In this document: piece by piece, positions 15,270-27,147 of the stretch | Position numbering within the stretch: position 1 is the first letter of the stretch | How the letters are laid out: every line of letters begins with the position of its first letter | Assembly (NCBI RefSeq): GCF_900102745.1 | Contig: NZ_FMZF01000002.1 | Coordinates: 372,001 to 436,000 of the forward strand | Length of the DNA stretch: 64,000 bases | Reading direction: 5' to 3' | DNA from: Geodermatophilus telluris | GTDB lineage: Bacteria > Actinomycetota > Actinomycetes > Mycobacteriales > Geodermatophilaceae | The notes under the pieces: generated by a model | Told to the model about the DNA's origin: nothing | The model's database searches: none | What the model saw: only the letters and a program-made list of their open reading frames with translations | Position numbers and translations under genes: made by a program

Positions 15270-16708
15270 GGTCGCTCCCCGGGCCGGCCGGGACCAGCGG
15301 CGGCGACGGCGGCGGCGGCGAAGGAGCGCGGCCGGGTCGCGGTGGTGGGGGCCATGGGGTCCGTGGCGGCGGGCGCCGGGTCCACCGTCGAGACGGCGCC
15401 GGACCGCGTCGTCTTCACCCAGGTGTAGGGCCGGCCGAGCATGCCGTCGACGTAGGCGCGCGAGGTGATCCAGATGGACAGCGCGAAGGCGGGCAGGAAG
15501 CCGAGCAGCCGCCACGCCGACCGCCGCTCCACCCGGCCGACCAGCAGGCCCACGCACAGCTCGGCCAGCGGGCCGATGAACAGCAGCATGGACAGCGGCA
15601 GCAGGCCGACCAGGGGCAGGTCACCGATCCCGAACGCCCGCAGCACGGTGAGCAGCAGGCCCAGGCCGCTGAGCATCGGCACGTGGTAGACGGCGAGGAA
15701 GAGGGAGGTCTCCACCTTCTCCAGCGGTGAGAGGTGCGGCGTGCGCATCAGCGGCCACCAGTAGTCGCGCAGGCACTTCTGGTGCCCGCGCGCCCAGCGG
15801 TAGCGCTGCTTCCAGAAGCGCTGGGCGCTGACCACCGCCTCCTCGAAGTCGATCGCCGAGACGTCGTAGCGCACCCGCTGCCCGGCCGCGAGGATGCGCA
15901 GCGTCAGGTCGGTGTCCTCGGTGACCGTCTCGGGGTTCCAGCCGCCGAGCGCGCGCAGCGTGGACATGCGGACGGCGCAGTTGGCGCCGCCGTAGGCGGG
16001 CAGCTCGAACAGCGCCTGGCGGCCGTACTCGTTGACGAGGTAGCCGGAGAGGTAGTCGACGAAGACCGTTCCGGCCATGTGCGAGTCCCGGCCGTTGCGG
16101 ATCACGCAGCGGCCCATGACGGCGCCGACGACCGGGTCGCGGAAGTGCCGCACCAGGCGGCGCAGGGCCGAGGACTCGGGCTCGTGGTCGGCGTCGAAGA
16201 CGAGCACGACCTCGGCCTCGACCAGGGCCAGCGCGTCGTTGAGCGCGCCGGACTTCCCCCCGCCGGAGCCGGGTGGCCGGTGCAGCACGCGCAGCCGCGG
16301 CTCCCGGGCCGCCCAGGCGTCGAGCTTGGCGCCGGTGGCGTCCTCGGAGCCGTCGTCGACCACGACGAGGGTGAGCCGGTCGGGCGGGTAGTCCAGCGCC
16401 AGCAGCGCCGCGACCATGCTGTCGACGACCAGTTCCTCGTTCTTGCACCCGACGAGGACGGCGACCGGCGGCGTGTAGGTGTCCAGGCCGACGTCGGCGG
16501 CGAGCAGGTCGCGCTCGGCCCAGCGGGCGGCGGCGACGGCGAAGGCCAGGTGCCGGCAGAAGTAGACGCCGAACACGACGTTGAGCGCGCCGGCGAGCAC
16601 ACCGAGGACGGGGTCGAGCCCGAAGACCAGCGCGGCGACCGGGGTGAGGACGACGTAGCCCGCGAGGACCAGCGGCCGGCCCTCCGGGCGATCGGTGCCG
16701 TGTGCCAC
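15266..16708 (-). CDS. membrane glycosyltransferase family 2 (BcsA/HAS-like)
   Basis: A 480-residue processive-type glycosyltransferase with two N-terminal membrane helices (about 14-52), a cytoplasmic GT-A domain and about four C-terminal membrane helices. Catalytic motifs are complete: VVDDGSED, the DxD in VFDADHEP, TEDTD as the base-containing motif, and QRYRW as QxxRW. Such enzymes polymerise and often export a beta-linked polysaccharide such as hyaluronan, cellulose or poly-GlcNAc. Product identity is open. The locus also encodes a UDP-ManNAc-forming enzyme. GTG at 16708 has a strong GGAGGAGG site 4 nt upstream and is the first gene of the five-gene coupled operon. Confidence 0.88.
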   Translation of the reverse strand: MAHGTDRPEGRPLVLAGYVVLTPVAALVFGLDPVLGVLAGALNVVFGVYFCRHLAFAVAAARWAERDLLAADVGLDTYTPPVAVLVGCKNEELVVDSMVAALLALDYPPDRLTLVVVDDGSEDATGAKLDAWAAREPRLRVLHRPPGSGGGKSGALNDALALVEAEVVLVFDADHEPESSALRRLVRHFRDPVVGAVMGRCVIRNGRDSHMAGTVFVDYLSGYLVNEYGRQALFELPAYGGANCAVRMSTLRALGGWNPETVTEDTDLTLRILAAGQRVRYDVSAIDFEEAVVSAQRFWKQRYRWARGHQKCLRDYWWPLMRTPHLSPLEKVETSLFLAVYHVPMLSGLGLLLTVLRAFGIGDLPLVGLLPLSMLLFIGPLAELCVGLLVGRVERRSAWRLLGFLPAFALSIWITSRAYVDGMLGRPYTWVKTTRSGAVSTVDPAPAATDPMAPTTATRPRSFAAAAVAAAGPGRPGERP

Positions 16709-16847
16709 GGGTCCTCCTCCTGCAGGCGGCGGGAACGCGCCTGCGCCGCCTCACGGGTGGATCGGCAGCGGGAGGGCCCGGCTCAAGCGGAAGGAGCGGC
16801 CCGGTGGTGCGCGTCCGCGGTCTGCGGCGGTCGCCCGGTGCGGGCCG

Positions 16848-19562
16848 TCAGAAGACGAGGCCGTCCTCCTCGTGACCGGCGGGAGCCGGCGTGGCGTCGG
16901 ACGCCGGTGCGGGGTCGGGAGCCGGTGCGGCGGCCGGCCGGCCGGTGACCGGGCGGCGCAGGAGGCCGCGCACCGGGCCGGTGCGGACCTCGGTGAGGCC
17001 GTCGGCGTCGTCGTCGGCGTCGCCCGGTGCCGCCTCCGCGGCGGCCAGCTCGTCGAGGACGACGTCGAGGACGCGGACGGCGCCGGCCTTGTCCAGCGGG
17101 TCGTTGCCGTTGCCGCACTTCGGGGACTGGACGCAGGAGGGGCAGCCGGCCTCGCACTCGCAGCTGGCCACGGTGGCGCGGGTGGCGGTGAGCCACCGGC
17201 GCAGCGCGGCGAAGCCCCGCTCGGCGAAGCCGGCGCCGCCGGGGTGGCCGTCGTAGACGAACACGGTCGCGGTGCCGGTGTCGGGGTGCAGGGCCGTCGA
17301 CAGGCCGCCGAGGTCCCAGCGGTCGCAGGTGGCCAGCAGCGGCAGGATGCCGATGGCGGCGTGCTCGGCCGCGTGCAGCGACCCGGGCAGCGCGAGGTCG
17401 TCGACGTCGGCGCGGGCGACCGCCTCGGCGTCCAGGGTGAGCCAGACGGCCCGGGTGCGCAGCTGCCGCGGCGGCAGGTCCAGCGGGAACTCGGCCAGCA
17501 CCTCACCGGTGCCGGCCCGCCGCCGCTGGTAGGCCACCACCTGGTTGGTCACGTCGACGACGCCGGTGTGCGCGGTGACGGTGCCCAGCCGGCGGGTGCG
17601 GTCGGTGGACACGATCCCGAGGTCGGTCACGTCGCGGGCGACGGTGGTCCACTCCGGCGCCTCGGCGTGCACCACGGCGCAGGCGTCGTCGAGGTCGAGC
17701 TCGTCGACCACGTAGGTCTCGCCGCGGTGCACGTACAGCGCGCCGGCGTGCATGGTCGCGTGCGAGGCGCCGCCGTCGACGGTGCCCAGCAGGCGGCCGG
17801 TCTCGCCCTCGATGATCGCCACCGGCTCGCCGCCGCTGCCGCGGATGTCGACGTCGGGACGCCCCCGGCCGGCCCAGTACCAGCCCGCGGGCCGCCGGCG
17901 CAGCTCGCCGGCGGCGACCAGCTGCTCGAGCTGCGCCTCGGCGACGGGACCGCCGAAGTCGGGCAGGTCCTCGGGGGTGAGCGGCAGCTCCGCGGCCGCG
18001 CAGCACAGCTGCGGTCCGAGGACGTAGGGGTTGGCGGGGTCGGTGACGGTGGCCTCGACCGGCCGGCCGAAGACGGCGCGCGGGTGGTGGGCCAGGTAGT
18101 GGTCGAGCGGGTCGTCCCGGGCGACGAAGACGACCAGCGACTCCCGCTGGGCGCGGCCGGCCCGGCCGGCCTGCTGCCACAGCGAGGCCAGCGTGCCCGG
18201 GTAGCCGGCCAGCACGACCGCGTCCAGCCCGGCGATGTCGATGCCCAGCTCGAGGGCGTTGGTGGTCGCCACCCCGAGCAGGTCGCCGGCCGACAGCGCG
18301 CGCTCCAGTTCGCGCCGCTCCTCGGGCAGGTAGCCGCCGCGGTAGGAGTCGACCCGGCGGAGCAGGTCGTCGCGGCCCCGCTCGGCGAGCAGCCGCCGCG
18401 TCTGCTCGGCGACCGACTCCGCGCTGCGCCGGGAGCGGACGAACGCCAGCGTGCGCGCGCCCCGCTCGACGAGGTCGGCGAGCAGCCCGGCCGCGTCGGC
18501 CGCCGCCGAGCGGCGCAGCGGCGCACCGTGCTCGCCGGTGCGCTCGGTCAGCGGCGGCTCCCACAGCGCGAACGTGGCGCCCGGCCGGGGGGAGCCGTCG
18601 TCGGTGACCGCGACGACCGGCGCCCCCACCAGGCGGGTGGCGGCCGCAGCCGGCTCGGCCACGGTCGCCGAGGCGAGCACGAAGACCGGGTCGGCACCGT
18701 AGCGGCGGCAGATCCGGCGCAGCCGGCGCAGCACGTGCCCGACGTGCGAGCCGAACACGCCCCGGTAGGCGTGGCACTCGTCCACGACGACGTAGGCCAG
18801 CCGGCGCAGCGTCGAGCTCCAGCGCTGGTGCGCCGGCAGGACGCCGCGGTGCAGCATGTCGGGGTTGGTGACGATCCACCGCGAGTGGCGGCGGACCCAG
18901 TCGCGCTCCTCGGCGGGGGTGTCGCCGTCGTAGGCCGCCGGGCGGACGGAGGGGTCGGCGAGCGCCGCGACCGACGCCAGCTGGTCGCGGGCCAGCGCCT
19001 TGGTCGGTGCGAGGTAGAGCACGCAGGCGCGCGGGTCCTCCGCGAGCCGGGTCAGCGCGGGCAGCTGGTAGGCCAGCGACTTGCCCGAGGCCGTGCCGGT
19101 GGCCACGACGACCGACGTGCCGTCGTGCGCCAGCTGGGCGGCCTCCACCTGGTGCCGCCACGGTTCCCGGACCCCGGCCTCCTCCAGCCGCAGGCGCAGG
19201 CCGGGCTCGACCCACGCCGGCCAGGGCAGGGTGCGGCTCTCCCGCACGGCGAGGCGGTGCACGTGCGTGACGGGCCGCTCCTCGTCGGCGGTGCCGGCGA
19301 GGAGGTCCTCGAGGAGCTCGCTGCCGGGCGGGACCGCCGTCGACGGGGGACCCGCGGACCCGTGCGACGCCGCCGCGGTGTGGACCGCCGGGGTGCCCGG
19401 TGCCGGGTCCCGGCGGGCGTCGTCCCGGCGGTCGTCGTCGTGGCCGGCACCGTCGTGGCCGACACCGTCGTGGCCGGCCTCGTCGTGGCCGGCACCGCCC
19501 CCTGGAGCACCCTCCTGGCCGGTTGGGGGAGCAGCCGGCCGGACCGGGTGGAGCGTGGTCAC
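16848..19562 (-). CDS. DEAD/DEAH-box helicase with C-terminal zinc-binding domain (MrfA/Hrq1-like, Rv3649 type)
   Basis: A 904-residue superfamily 2 helicase. It has Walker A GTASGKS at 156-162, DECHA as the DExH box, LASATV as motif III, and QQAGRAGR as motif VI. The C-terminal DUF1998-type region ends with a four-Cys cluster, CECEAGCPSCVQSPKC, expected to bind zinc. Relatives MrfA and Hrq1 are 3'-5' DNA helicases acting in DNA repair. The N-terminal about 80 residues are low-complexity and include a five-residue tandem repeat (about 22-41). In other actinobacteria this gene sits beside the tad cluster. Here a 10.7-kb accessory segment separates them. The linkage of helicase to secretion genes remains unexplained. 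Confidence 0.9.
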   Translation of the reverse strand: MTTLHPVRPAAPPTGQEGAPGGGAGHDEAGHDGVGHDGAGHDDDRRDDARRDPAPGTPAVHTAAASHGSAGPPSTAVPPGSELLEDLLAGTADEERPVTHVHRLAVRESRTLPWPAWVEPGLRLRLEEAGVREPWRHQVEAAQLAHDGTSVVVATGTASGKSLAYQLPALTRLAEDPRACVLYLAPTKALARDQLASVAALADPSVRPAAYDGDTPAEERDWVRRHSRWIVTNPDMLHRGVLPAHQRWSSTLRRLAYVVVDECHAYRGVFGSHVGHVLRRLRRICRRYGADPVFVLASATVAEPAAAATRLVGAPVVAVTDDGSPRPGATFALWEPPLTERTGEHGAPLRRSAAADAAGLLADLVERGARTLAFVRSRRSAESVAEQTRRLLAERGRDDLLRRVDSYRGGYLPEERRELERALSAGDLLGVATTNALELGIDIAGLDAVVLAGYPGTLASLWQQAGRAGRAQRESLVVFVARDDPLDHYLAHHPRAVFGRPVEATVTDPANPYVLGPQLCCAAAELPLTPEDLPDFGGPVAEAQLEQLVAAGELRRRPAGWYWAGRGRPDVDIRGSGGEPVAIIEGETGRLLGTVDGGASHATMHAGALYVHRGETYVVDELDLDDACAVVHAEAPEWTTVARDVTDLGIVSTDRTRRLGTVTAHTGVVDVTNQVVAYQRRRAGTGEVLAEFPLDLPPRQLRTRAVWLTLDAEAVARADVDDLALPGSLHAAEHAAIGILPLLATCDRWDLGGLSTALHPDTGTATVFVYDGHPGGAGFAERGFAALRRWLTATRATVASCECEAGCPSCVQSPKCGNGNDPLDKAGAVRVLDVVLDELAAAEAAPGDADDDADGLTEVRTGPVRGLLRRPVTGRPAAAPAPDPAPASDATPAPAGHEEDGLVF
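19440..19499 (-). repeat. four 15-bp tandem repeats inside the helicase gene
   Basis: Four copies of a 15-bp unit (plus-strand form gtggccggcaccgtc, with one or two changes per copy) encode about four AGHDx pentapeptides in the disordered N-terminus. The copies are in frame, so slippage changes length without breaking the gene. Confidence 0.85.
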
Positions 19563-19640
19563 CCCACCACTCTCACACCCGTGGGCAACTCCCCGCCCGG
19601 CTCCGACCGCGCTGTGCGACGGGGGTCGGAGGAAGGGGGC

Positions 19641-19668
19641 TTCCGCAGAGTGTGATTCCCGTTACATT
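19641..19668 (+). promoter_or_regulatory. putative hppA promoter
   Basis: TTCCGC (19641-19646) and TACATT (19663-19668) with a 16-nt spacer lie in the 205-bp divergent gap, about 100 nt before the hppA start. This is the least GC-rich stretch in the gap. Confidence 0.4.
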
Positions 19669-19767
19669 GGCGCGACGTCCGCGGGGTGAGCCCCTACCCC
19701 GGGGCGAGCTCTCCGCCGACCGGGGCCGCGGGGCCGCCCGGTGGCACCCGACCGCTGGGAGGTCTTG

Positions 19768-22023
19768 ATGCCGGACAGTCATCTCTCCGGCGGGGACGTC
19801 GTCCTCGTGACGGCAGCCCTCGTCGTCTCGCTCGCCGCACTGCTCTTCGCCGGGTCCCTGGTCAGAGCCGTGGTGGCCGCCGACCAGGGCACCGCGCGCA
19901 TGCGGGACATCGCGCGGGCCGTGCAGGAGGGAGCGGGGGCCTACCTGCGCCGCCAGTTCCGCACCCTGGGCGTCTTCGCGGTCATCGTGTTCCTCCTGCT
20001 GCTGGTCCTGCCGGTGGCCGAGGGCGGCTGGGGGACGCGGATCGGCCGGGCGGTGTTCTTCCTCGTCGGCGCCCTGTTCTCCGCGTCGGTCGGGTTCATC
20101 GGGATGACGCTGGCGACCCGCGGCAACGTGCGGGTGGCGGCAGCCGCGCGCACCGGGGGGTACCGGCCGGCCTTCCGGATCGCGTACCGCACCGGCGGGG
20201 TCTGCGGGATGATCACCGTCGGCCTGGGGCTCTTCGGTGCCGCGCTGGCGCTGCTGCTGTTCGACGACACGGCGCCCGTCGTGCTCGAGGGCTTCGGCTT
20301 CGGCGGCGCCCTGCTGGCCATGTTCATGCGGGTCGGCGGCGGCATCTTCACCAAGGCGGCCGACGTCGGCGCGGACCTGGTCGGCAAGGTCGAGGCGGGC
20401 ATCCCCGAGGACGACCCGCGCAACGCCGCGACGATCGCCGACAACGTGGGCGACAACGTCGGAGACTGCGCCGGGATGGCCGCCGACCTGTTCGAGTCCT
20501 ACGCCGTCACCCTGGTCGCCGCGCTCATCCTCGGGCAGGTCTTCTTCGGCGCCGTCGGCATGGTCTTCCCGCTGGTCGTGGCCGCGATCGGGGTGCTCGC
20601 CTCGGTCGTCGGCATCCTCGCCAGCAACCCGGGCAAGAACGACTCCAGCGGCCTGGCCCCCATCAACCGCGGCTTCTTCACCTCCGCGGTCGTCTCCCTC
20701 GTGCTCGTCGCCGCCGCGGCCTTCACCGTGCTGCCCAGCGTCGCCGACGTCCCCGACTCGGTGGTCGACCCGCAGGTCCTCGGCTTCGTCGCGGTCCTCA
20801 TCGGCATCGTCCTGGCCGCGGCCATCCAGCTGCTCACCGGCTACTTCACCGAGACCAGTCGCAAGCCGGTGCGCGACGTCGGCCGCAGCTCGCTGACCGG
20901 CCCGGCCACCGTCGTTCTCTCCGGCATCTCGCTGGGCCTGGAGTCGGCCGTCTACGCGGCCGTGCTCATCGGCGGCGCCGTCTACGGCGCCTTCCTCATC
21001 GGCGGCGGCGCCGCGCTCTACGCCGTCGCCCTGGCCGGCTGCGGCCTGCTCACCACCGCGGGCGTCATCGTCTCCATGGACACCTTCGGCCCGGTCAGCG
21101 ACAACGCGCAGGGTATCGCGGAGATGTCGGGGGACATCGACGAGGACGGCGCACGCGTGCTCACCGACCTCGACGCGGTCGGCAACACCACCAAGGCGAT
21201 CACCAAGGGCATCGCGATCGCGACGGCGGTGCTCGCCGCCACCGCCCTGTTCGGCTCCTACAACCAGCAGGTGCTCGTCGCGCTGGAGGGCGTCGACCTC
21301 GGCGAGGCGTTCAGCCTGGTCGAGCCGGACAACGTCGTCGGCGCGGTGATCGGCGCGGCCGTCGTGTTCCTCTTCTCCGGCCTCGCCATCAACGCCGTCT
21401 CCCGCGCCGCGGGGCGGGTCGTCTTCGAGGTGCGCGAGCAGTTCCGCACCCGCCCGGGGATCATGGACTTCTCCGAGCGGCCGGACTACTCCGCCGTCGT
21501 CGACATCTGCACCAAGGACTCGCTCCGGGAACTGGCGACGCCGGGCCTGCTCGCCGTGCTGGCCCCCGTGGCGGTCGGCTTCGGCCTCGGGTTCGGCCCG
21601 CTCGCGGCGTACCTGGTCGGCGCCATCGCGGCCGGGACGCTCATGGCGGTCTTCCTCGCCAACTCCGGCGGTGCCTGGGACAACGCCAAGAAGATGGTGG
21701 AGGACGGTGCCTTCGGCGGGAAGGGCAGCGAGGCGCACGCCGCGACCGTCATCGGCGACACCGTCGGCGACCCGTTCAAGGACACCGCCGGCCCGGCGAT
21801 CAACCCGCTGATCAAGGTGATGAACCTGGTGGCGCTGCTCATCGCCCCGGCGGTGGTCGGGCTCTCGGTCGGCGAGGACGCCAACACCACGGTGCGCCTG
21901 CTCATCGCGGCGGCCGCCACGCTCGTGGTCGTCGGTGCCGTCGTGTTCTCCAAGCGCCGGTCGGTCGTCGTCGGCGGGACCACCGACGAGACCACCGGGT
22001 CGCTGACCACGAGCGCTCCCTGA
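19768..22023 (+). CDS. hppA: membrane-bound proton-pumping inorganic pyrophosphatase
   Basis: A 751-residue integral membrane protein with about 16 hydrophobic segments that couples pyrophosphate hydrolysis to proton export. Catalytic loops are intact: KAADVGADLVGKVEAGIPEDD, the paired DNVGDNVGD acidic motif and, near the C-terminus, GDTVGDPFKDTAGPA. The stretch GNTTKAITKG has Lys where potassium-dependent enzymes carry Ala, which points to the potassium-independent class. ATG at 19768 has GGGAGG 6 nt upstream. The frame extends to GTG 19741 but the ribosome site favours 19768. It works alongside the soluble ppa at 35.7 kb in disposing of pyrophosphate. Confidence 0.95.
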   Translation: MPDSHLSGGDVVLVTAALVVSLAALLFAGSLVRAVVAADQGTARMRDIARAVQEGAGAYLRRQFRTLGVFAVIVFLLLLVLPVAEGGWGTRIGRAVFFLVGALFSASVGFIGMTLATRGNVRVAAAARTGGYRPAFRIAYRTGGVCGMITVGLGLFGAALALLLFDDTAPVVLEGFGFGGALLAMFMRVGGGIFTKAADVGADLVGKVEAGIPEDDPRNAATIADNVGDNVGDCAGMAADLFESYAVTLVAALILGQVFFGAVGMVFPLVVAAIGVLASVVGILASNPGKNDSSGLAPINRGFFTSAVVSLVLVAAAAFTVLPSVADVPDSVVDPQVLGFVAVLIGIVLAAAIQLLTGYFTETSRKPVRDVGRSSLTGPATVVLSGISLGLESAVYAAVLIGGAVYGAFLIGGGAALYAVALAGCGLLTTAGVIVSMDTFGPVSDNAQGIAEMSGDIDEDGARVLTDLDAVGNTTKAITKGIAIATAVLAATALFGSYNQQVLVALEGVDLGEAFSLVEPDNVVGAVIGAAVVFLFSGLAINAVSRAAGRVVFEVREQFRTRPGIMDFSERPDYSAVVDICTKDSLRELATPGLLAVLAPVAVGFGLGFGPLAAYLVGAIAAGTLMAVFLANSGGAWDNAKKMVEDGAFGGKGSEAHAATVIGDTVGDPFKDTAGPAINPLIKVMNLVALLIAPAVVGLSVGEDANTTVRLLIAAAATLVVVGAVVFSKRRSVVVGGTTDETTGSLTTSAP

Positions 22024-22189
22024 CACCACGCCGCGAGCCTCCGCCCGGCACCTGCCGGGCGGAGGCCCGCGGCGCGGGCTGTGGACGGGCACCCCGGCTG
22101 TGGACGACCCGGCGCCGTCCGGCCCCACCCGCTCCTAGCGTCCGCGGCGCCGGTCCACCCCGGGCCGGCGCCGACGCCGGGAGGATCCC

Positions 22190-22516
22190 TTGTCCGTGGA
22201 GATCGCCGTCCAACTCGACGCCGTCCAGGCGCTCGGTGCGGAGCTGACCGCCCTCGCCGCCGAGCTGTCCGGGGACGCCGACCTGTGCCGGTCCACCGCC
22301 GGGTCCCTGGCGACGGCGACGCCCGGCGAGGTGGCCGAGCACGCCGGCGCCACCGGGCAGGCGTGGGTGACGCTCGTCGACGCCGTGGTCGCCGGGGCCG
22401 ACGCCGCGGGGCGGACGCTGCTGGCCGCGGTGCACGCCTACCGGCTGCTCGACGCGGCCGTCTCCGATCGGCTGCTCGCCCAGCGGGCCGCGCCCGTCGC
22501 CGCGGCGACGGCGTGA
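22190..22516 (+). CDS. small helical WXG100-like partner protein
   Basis: A 108-residue Ala-rich all-helical protein without signal peptide. Two helical halves around a turn and residues such as AGATGQAWVTLVD in the middle recall WXG100/ESAT-6-like or type VII-associated small proteins, although no exact W-x-G triplet is present. The start is TTG at 22190 (GGGAGG with a 5-nt spacer) or in-frame GTG at 22196 (11-nt spacer). It overlaps the following DUF1023 hydrolase by 4 bp, so the two are produced together. The pairing of a small helical protein with a large helical-plus-hydrolase protein suggests complex formation. Function unknown. Confidence 0.65.
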   Translation: MSVEIAVQLDAVQALGAELTALAAELSGDADLCRSTAGSLATATPGEVAEHAGATGQAWVTLVDAVVAGADAAGRTLLAAVHAYRLLDAAVSDRLLAQRAAPVAAATA

Positions 22517-24081
22517 GCGCGCCCGGCCTGACGGCCGTCGCCGCCTGGGACACCGCCCTGCTCGACGGCGCCGTCTTCACCCTCGAGGCGGTCGGCGAGC
22601 GGCTGCCGCCCTGGCGGGCGCGGGTGGAGGCCGTCGCCCGTGCCCTCGCCGACGCCGAGTGCTGGTCCGGCCCGGCCGCGCAGGAGGCCGCCCGGGCCCT
22701 CGGTGAGGTCTCGGCGGTGGTCACGGCGGTGACCGGTGCGCTGGGCACCTCCCTCGACCGGCTGTGGGACACCGCGCGGCAGGCGCGCACGGCGCAGGAA
22801 CTGGCCGGCCGGGCACTCGCCGAGGCCGCGGCCTCGGGCGTGACCGTCGACGAGGACGGCGGTGTCGTGACACCCGCCCGGGTCGCGCCCCCGGCGGGCG
22901 CCTCGCCGGAGGCGCTGGCCGCCCACCACGCCGGCGCGGCCGAGGAGGTGGCCGCCGCCGAGCGGGTCGCGCGGCTGGCGGCGGACGCGCTGCACGCGGC
23001 GGCCGCGGCCGCGGCGCACGCGGCGGGCACGGGCGAGCCGCTGGCGGCGGTCGACGCCGTCACCGCCGGGGTCCCGGCGGACTTCGCCGGGCTGTCCGCG
23101 GCCGTCGCCCGCGCGGGCGTGTGGCAGCCGTCCTGCCTCCCGGTGGCCGGGACGTCCCCCGCCGCGGTGGCCGCGTGGTGGGCGGCCCTGTCCGACCCGG
23201 CCCGGCAGTTCCTGGTGCGGGCCGAGCCCCGCCTGGTGGGCGGCCTCGACGGGCTGCCGGCGTGGGCCCGCGACCGGGCCAACCGGCTGGTGCTGGAACG
23301 CACGCTGGCGGACCCGGACAGCACCGGCCACGCGGCCGCCCGGGCCGCTGCCGCGGAGATCGCGGCCGAGGAGGCGGCCGGCCGGCCCGTGCAGCTGTGG
23401 GTGTTCGACCCGTGGCTGGAGCGGGCGGCCGTCGCCTACGGCGACCTCGACACCGCCGACACCGTCGGGGTGCTGGTGCCCGGGATGACCAACGTCGTCG
23501 GCGAGGACCTCGACGCGCTGGGGGAGAGCGCGCAGGCGGTCGCCGCCGCCACAGTCGACGCCGCACCGGCCGCGTCGGTGGCCACCGTGGCGTGGTTCGG
23601 GTACCGACCGCCGGCGGGCGTGGGCTCGTGGCGGGCCCTGCTCAGGGGCGCGGCCGAGCAGGGCGGCAGGGCGCTCGCCGGCGACCTCGCCGGGCTGGCG
23701 GCATCCCGGGCGGCGGACCCCGTGCGCGCCGGTGACCCGAGGGTGACCGTCATCGGGCACAGCTACGGGACCCTGGTGGTGGACGAGGCCGCGGACGTGC
23801 GCGGTGTGCTCGCTGCCGACGCGGTGGTGCTCCACGGCAGCCCCGGCATGGAGAACGACGCCGCGGGTCTCGAGGCCGCCGAGGTGTACGAGGCGTCCTC
23901 GCCCGCCGACCCGATCACCTGGCACGACGCCCACGGCGGGTACCCGACGTGGCGCGAGGACTTCGGCGCCGTCGCGCTCCCCACGGGGCCGGTGATGATG
24001 CACTGGGAGTACTACGACGCGGCCTTCCCGACGCTGACGGCGACCGGCGAGGTGGTCGCCGGGGTCCACCGGCCGGCGTGA
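22513..24081 (+). CDS. DUF1023 alpha/beta-hydrolase with helical N-terminal domain
   Basis: A 522-residue protein. The first about 200 residues are helical and Ala-rich, with WSGPAAQEAARAL near residue 55, a W-x-G motif in a WXG100-like context. The C-terminal part is an alpha/beta hydrolase of the DUF1023 family with TVGVLVPGMTNVVGEDL and the nucleophile elbow VIGHSYGTLV (Ser). No signal peptide is seen. The architecture resembles actinobacterial proteins thought to use or imitate type VII secretion. An esterase or lipase activity is likely but the substrate is unknown. GTG at 22513 overlaps the upstream small gene. Confidence 0.8.
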   Translation: MSAPGLTAVAAWDTALLDGAVFTLEAVGERLPPWRARVEAVARALADAECWSGPAAQEAARALGEVSAVVTAVTGALGTSLDRLWDTARQARTAQELAGRALAEAAASGVTVDEDGGVVTPARVAPPAGASPEALAAHHAGAAEEVAAAERVARLAADALHAAAAAAAHAAGTGEPLAAVDAVTAGVPADFAGLSAAVARAGVWQPSCLPVAGTSPAAVAAWWAALSDPARQFLVRAEPRLVGGLDGLPAWARDRANRLVLERTLADPDSTGHAAARAAAAEIAAEEAAGRPVQLWVFDPWLERAAVAYGDLDTADTVGVLVPGMTNVVGEDLDALGESAQAVAAATVDAAPAASVATVAWFGYRPPAGVGSWRALLRGAAEQGGRALAGDLAGLAASRAADPVRAGDPRVTVIGHSYGTLVVDEAADVRGVLAADAVVLHGSPGMENDAAGLEAAEVYEASSPADPITWHDAHGGYPTWREDFGAVALPTGPVMMHWEYYDAAFPTLTATGEVVAGVHRPA

Positions 24082-24179
24082 GGGAGCGGACCGGGAACAG
24101 GCAGCGGACTGCGCCGTTGGTGCGGGTGACGGCACGCCCACGCGGGGTCGCCAGCCGGTGTCGTTCCGTCGGCGTGGCC

Positions 24180-24185
24180 TACCGT
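24180..24185 (+). promoter_or_regulatory. putative topA -10 element
   Basis: TACCGT lies 77 nt before the topA GTG, in the gap after the hydrolase gene. No convincing -35 box is seen. Confidence 0.3.
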
Positions 24186-24262
24186 GGCCCGCCGAGGGGG
24201 CGCACCGGAGCCGACCACCGCGCACCGCGCCGCCACGAGACAGCACCACCGACAGGAGCACC

Positions 24263-27139
<2,877 letters not shown>

Positions 27140-27147
27140 CCCCTGCC

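Noticed and set aside
19440..19499. Short tandem repeats considered as a CRISPR-like array
   Set aside because: Units are contiguous 15-mers without spacers and encode an in-frame pentapeptide repeat in the helicase.
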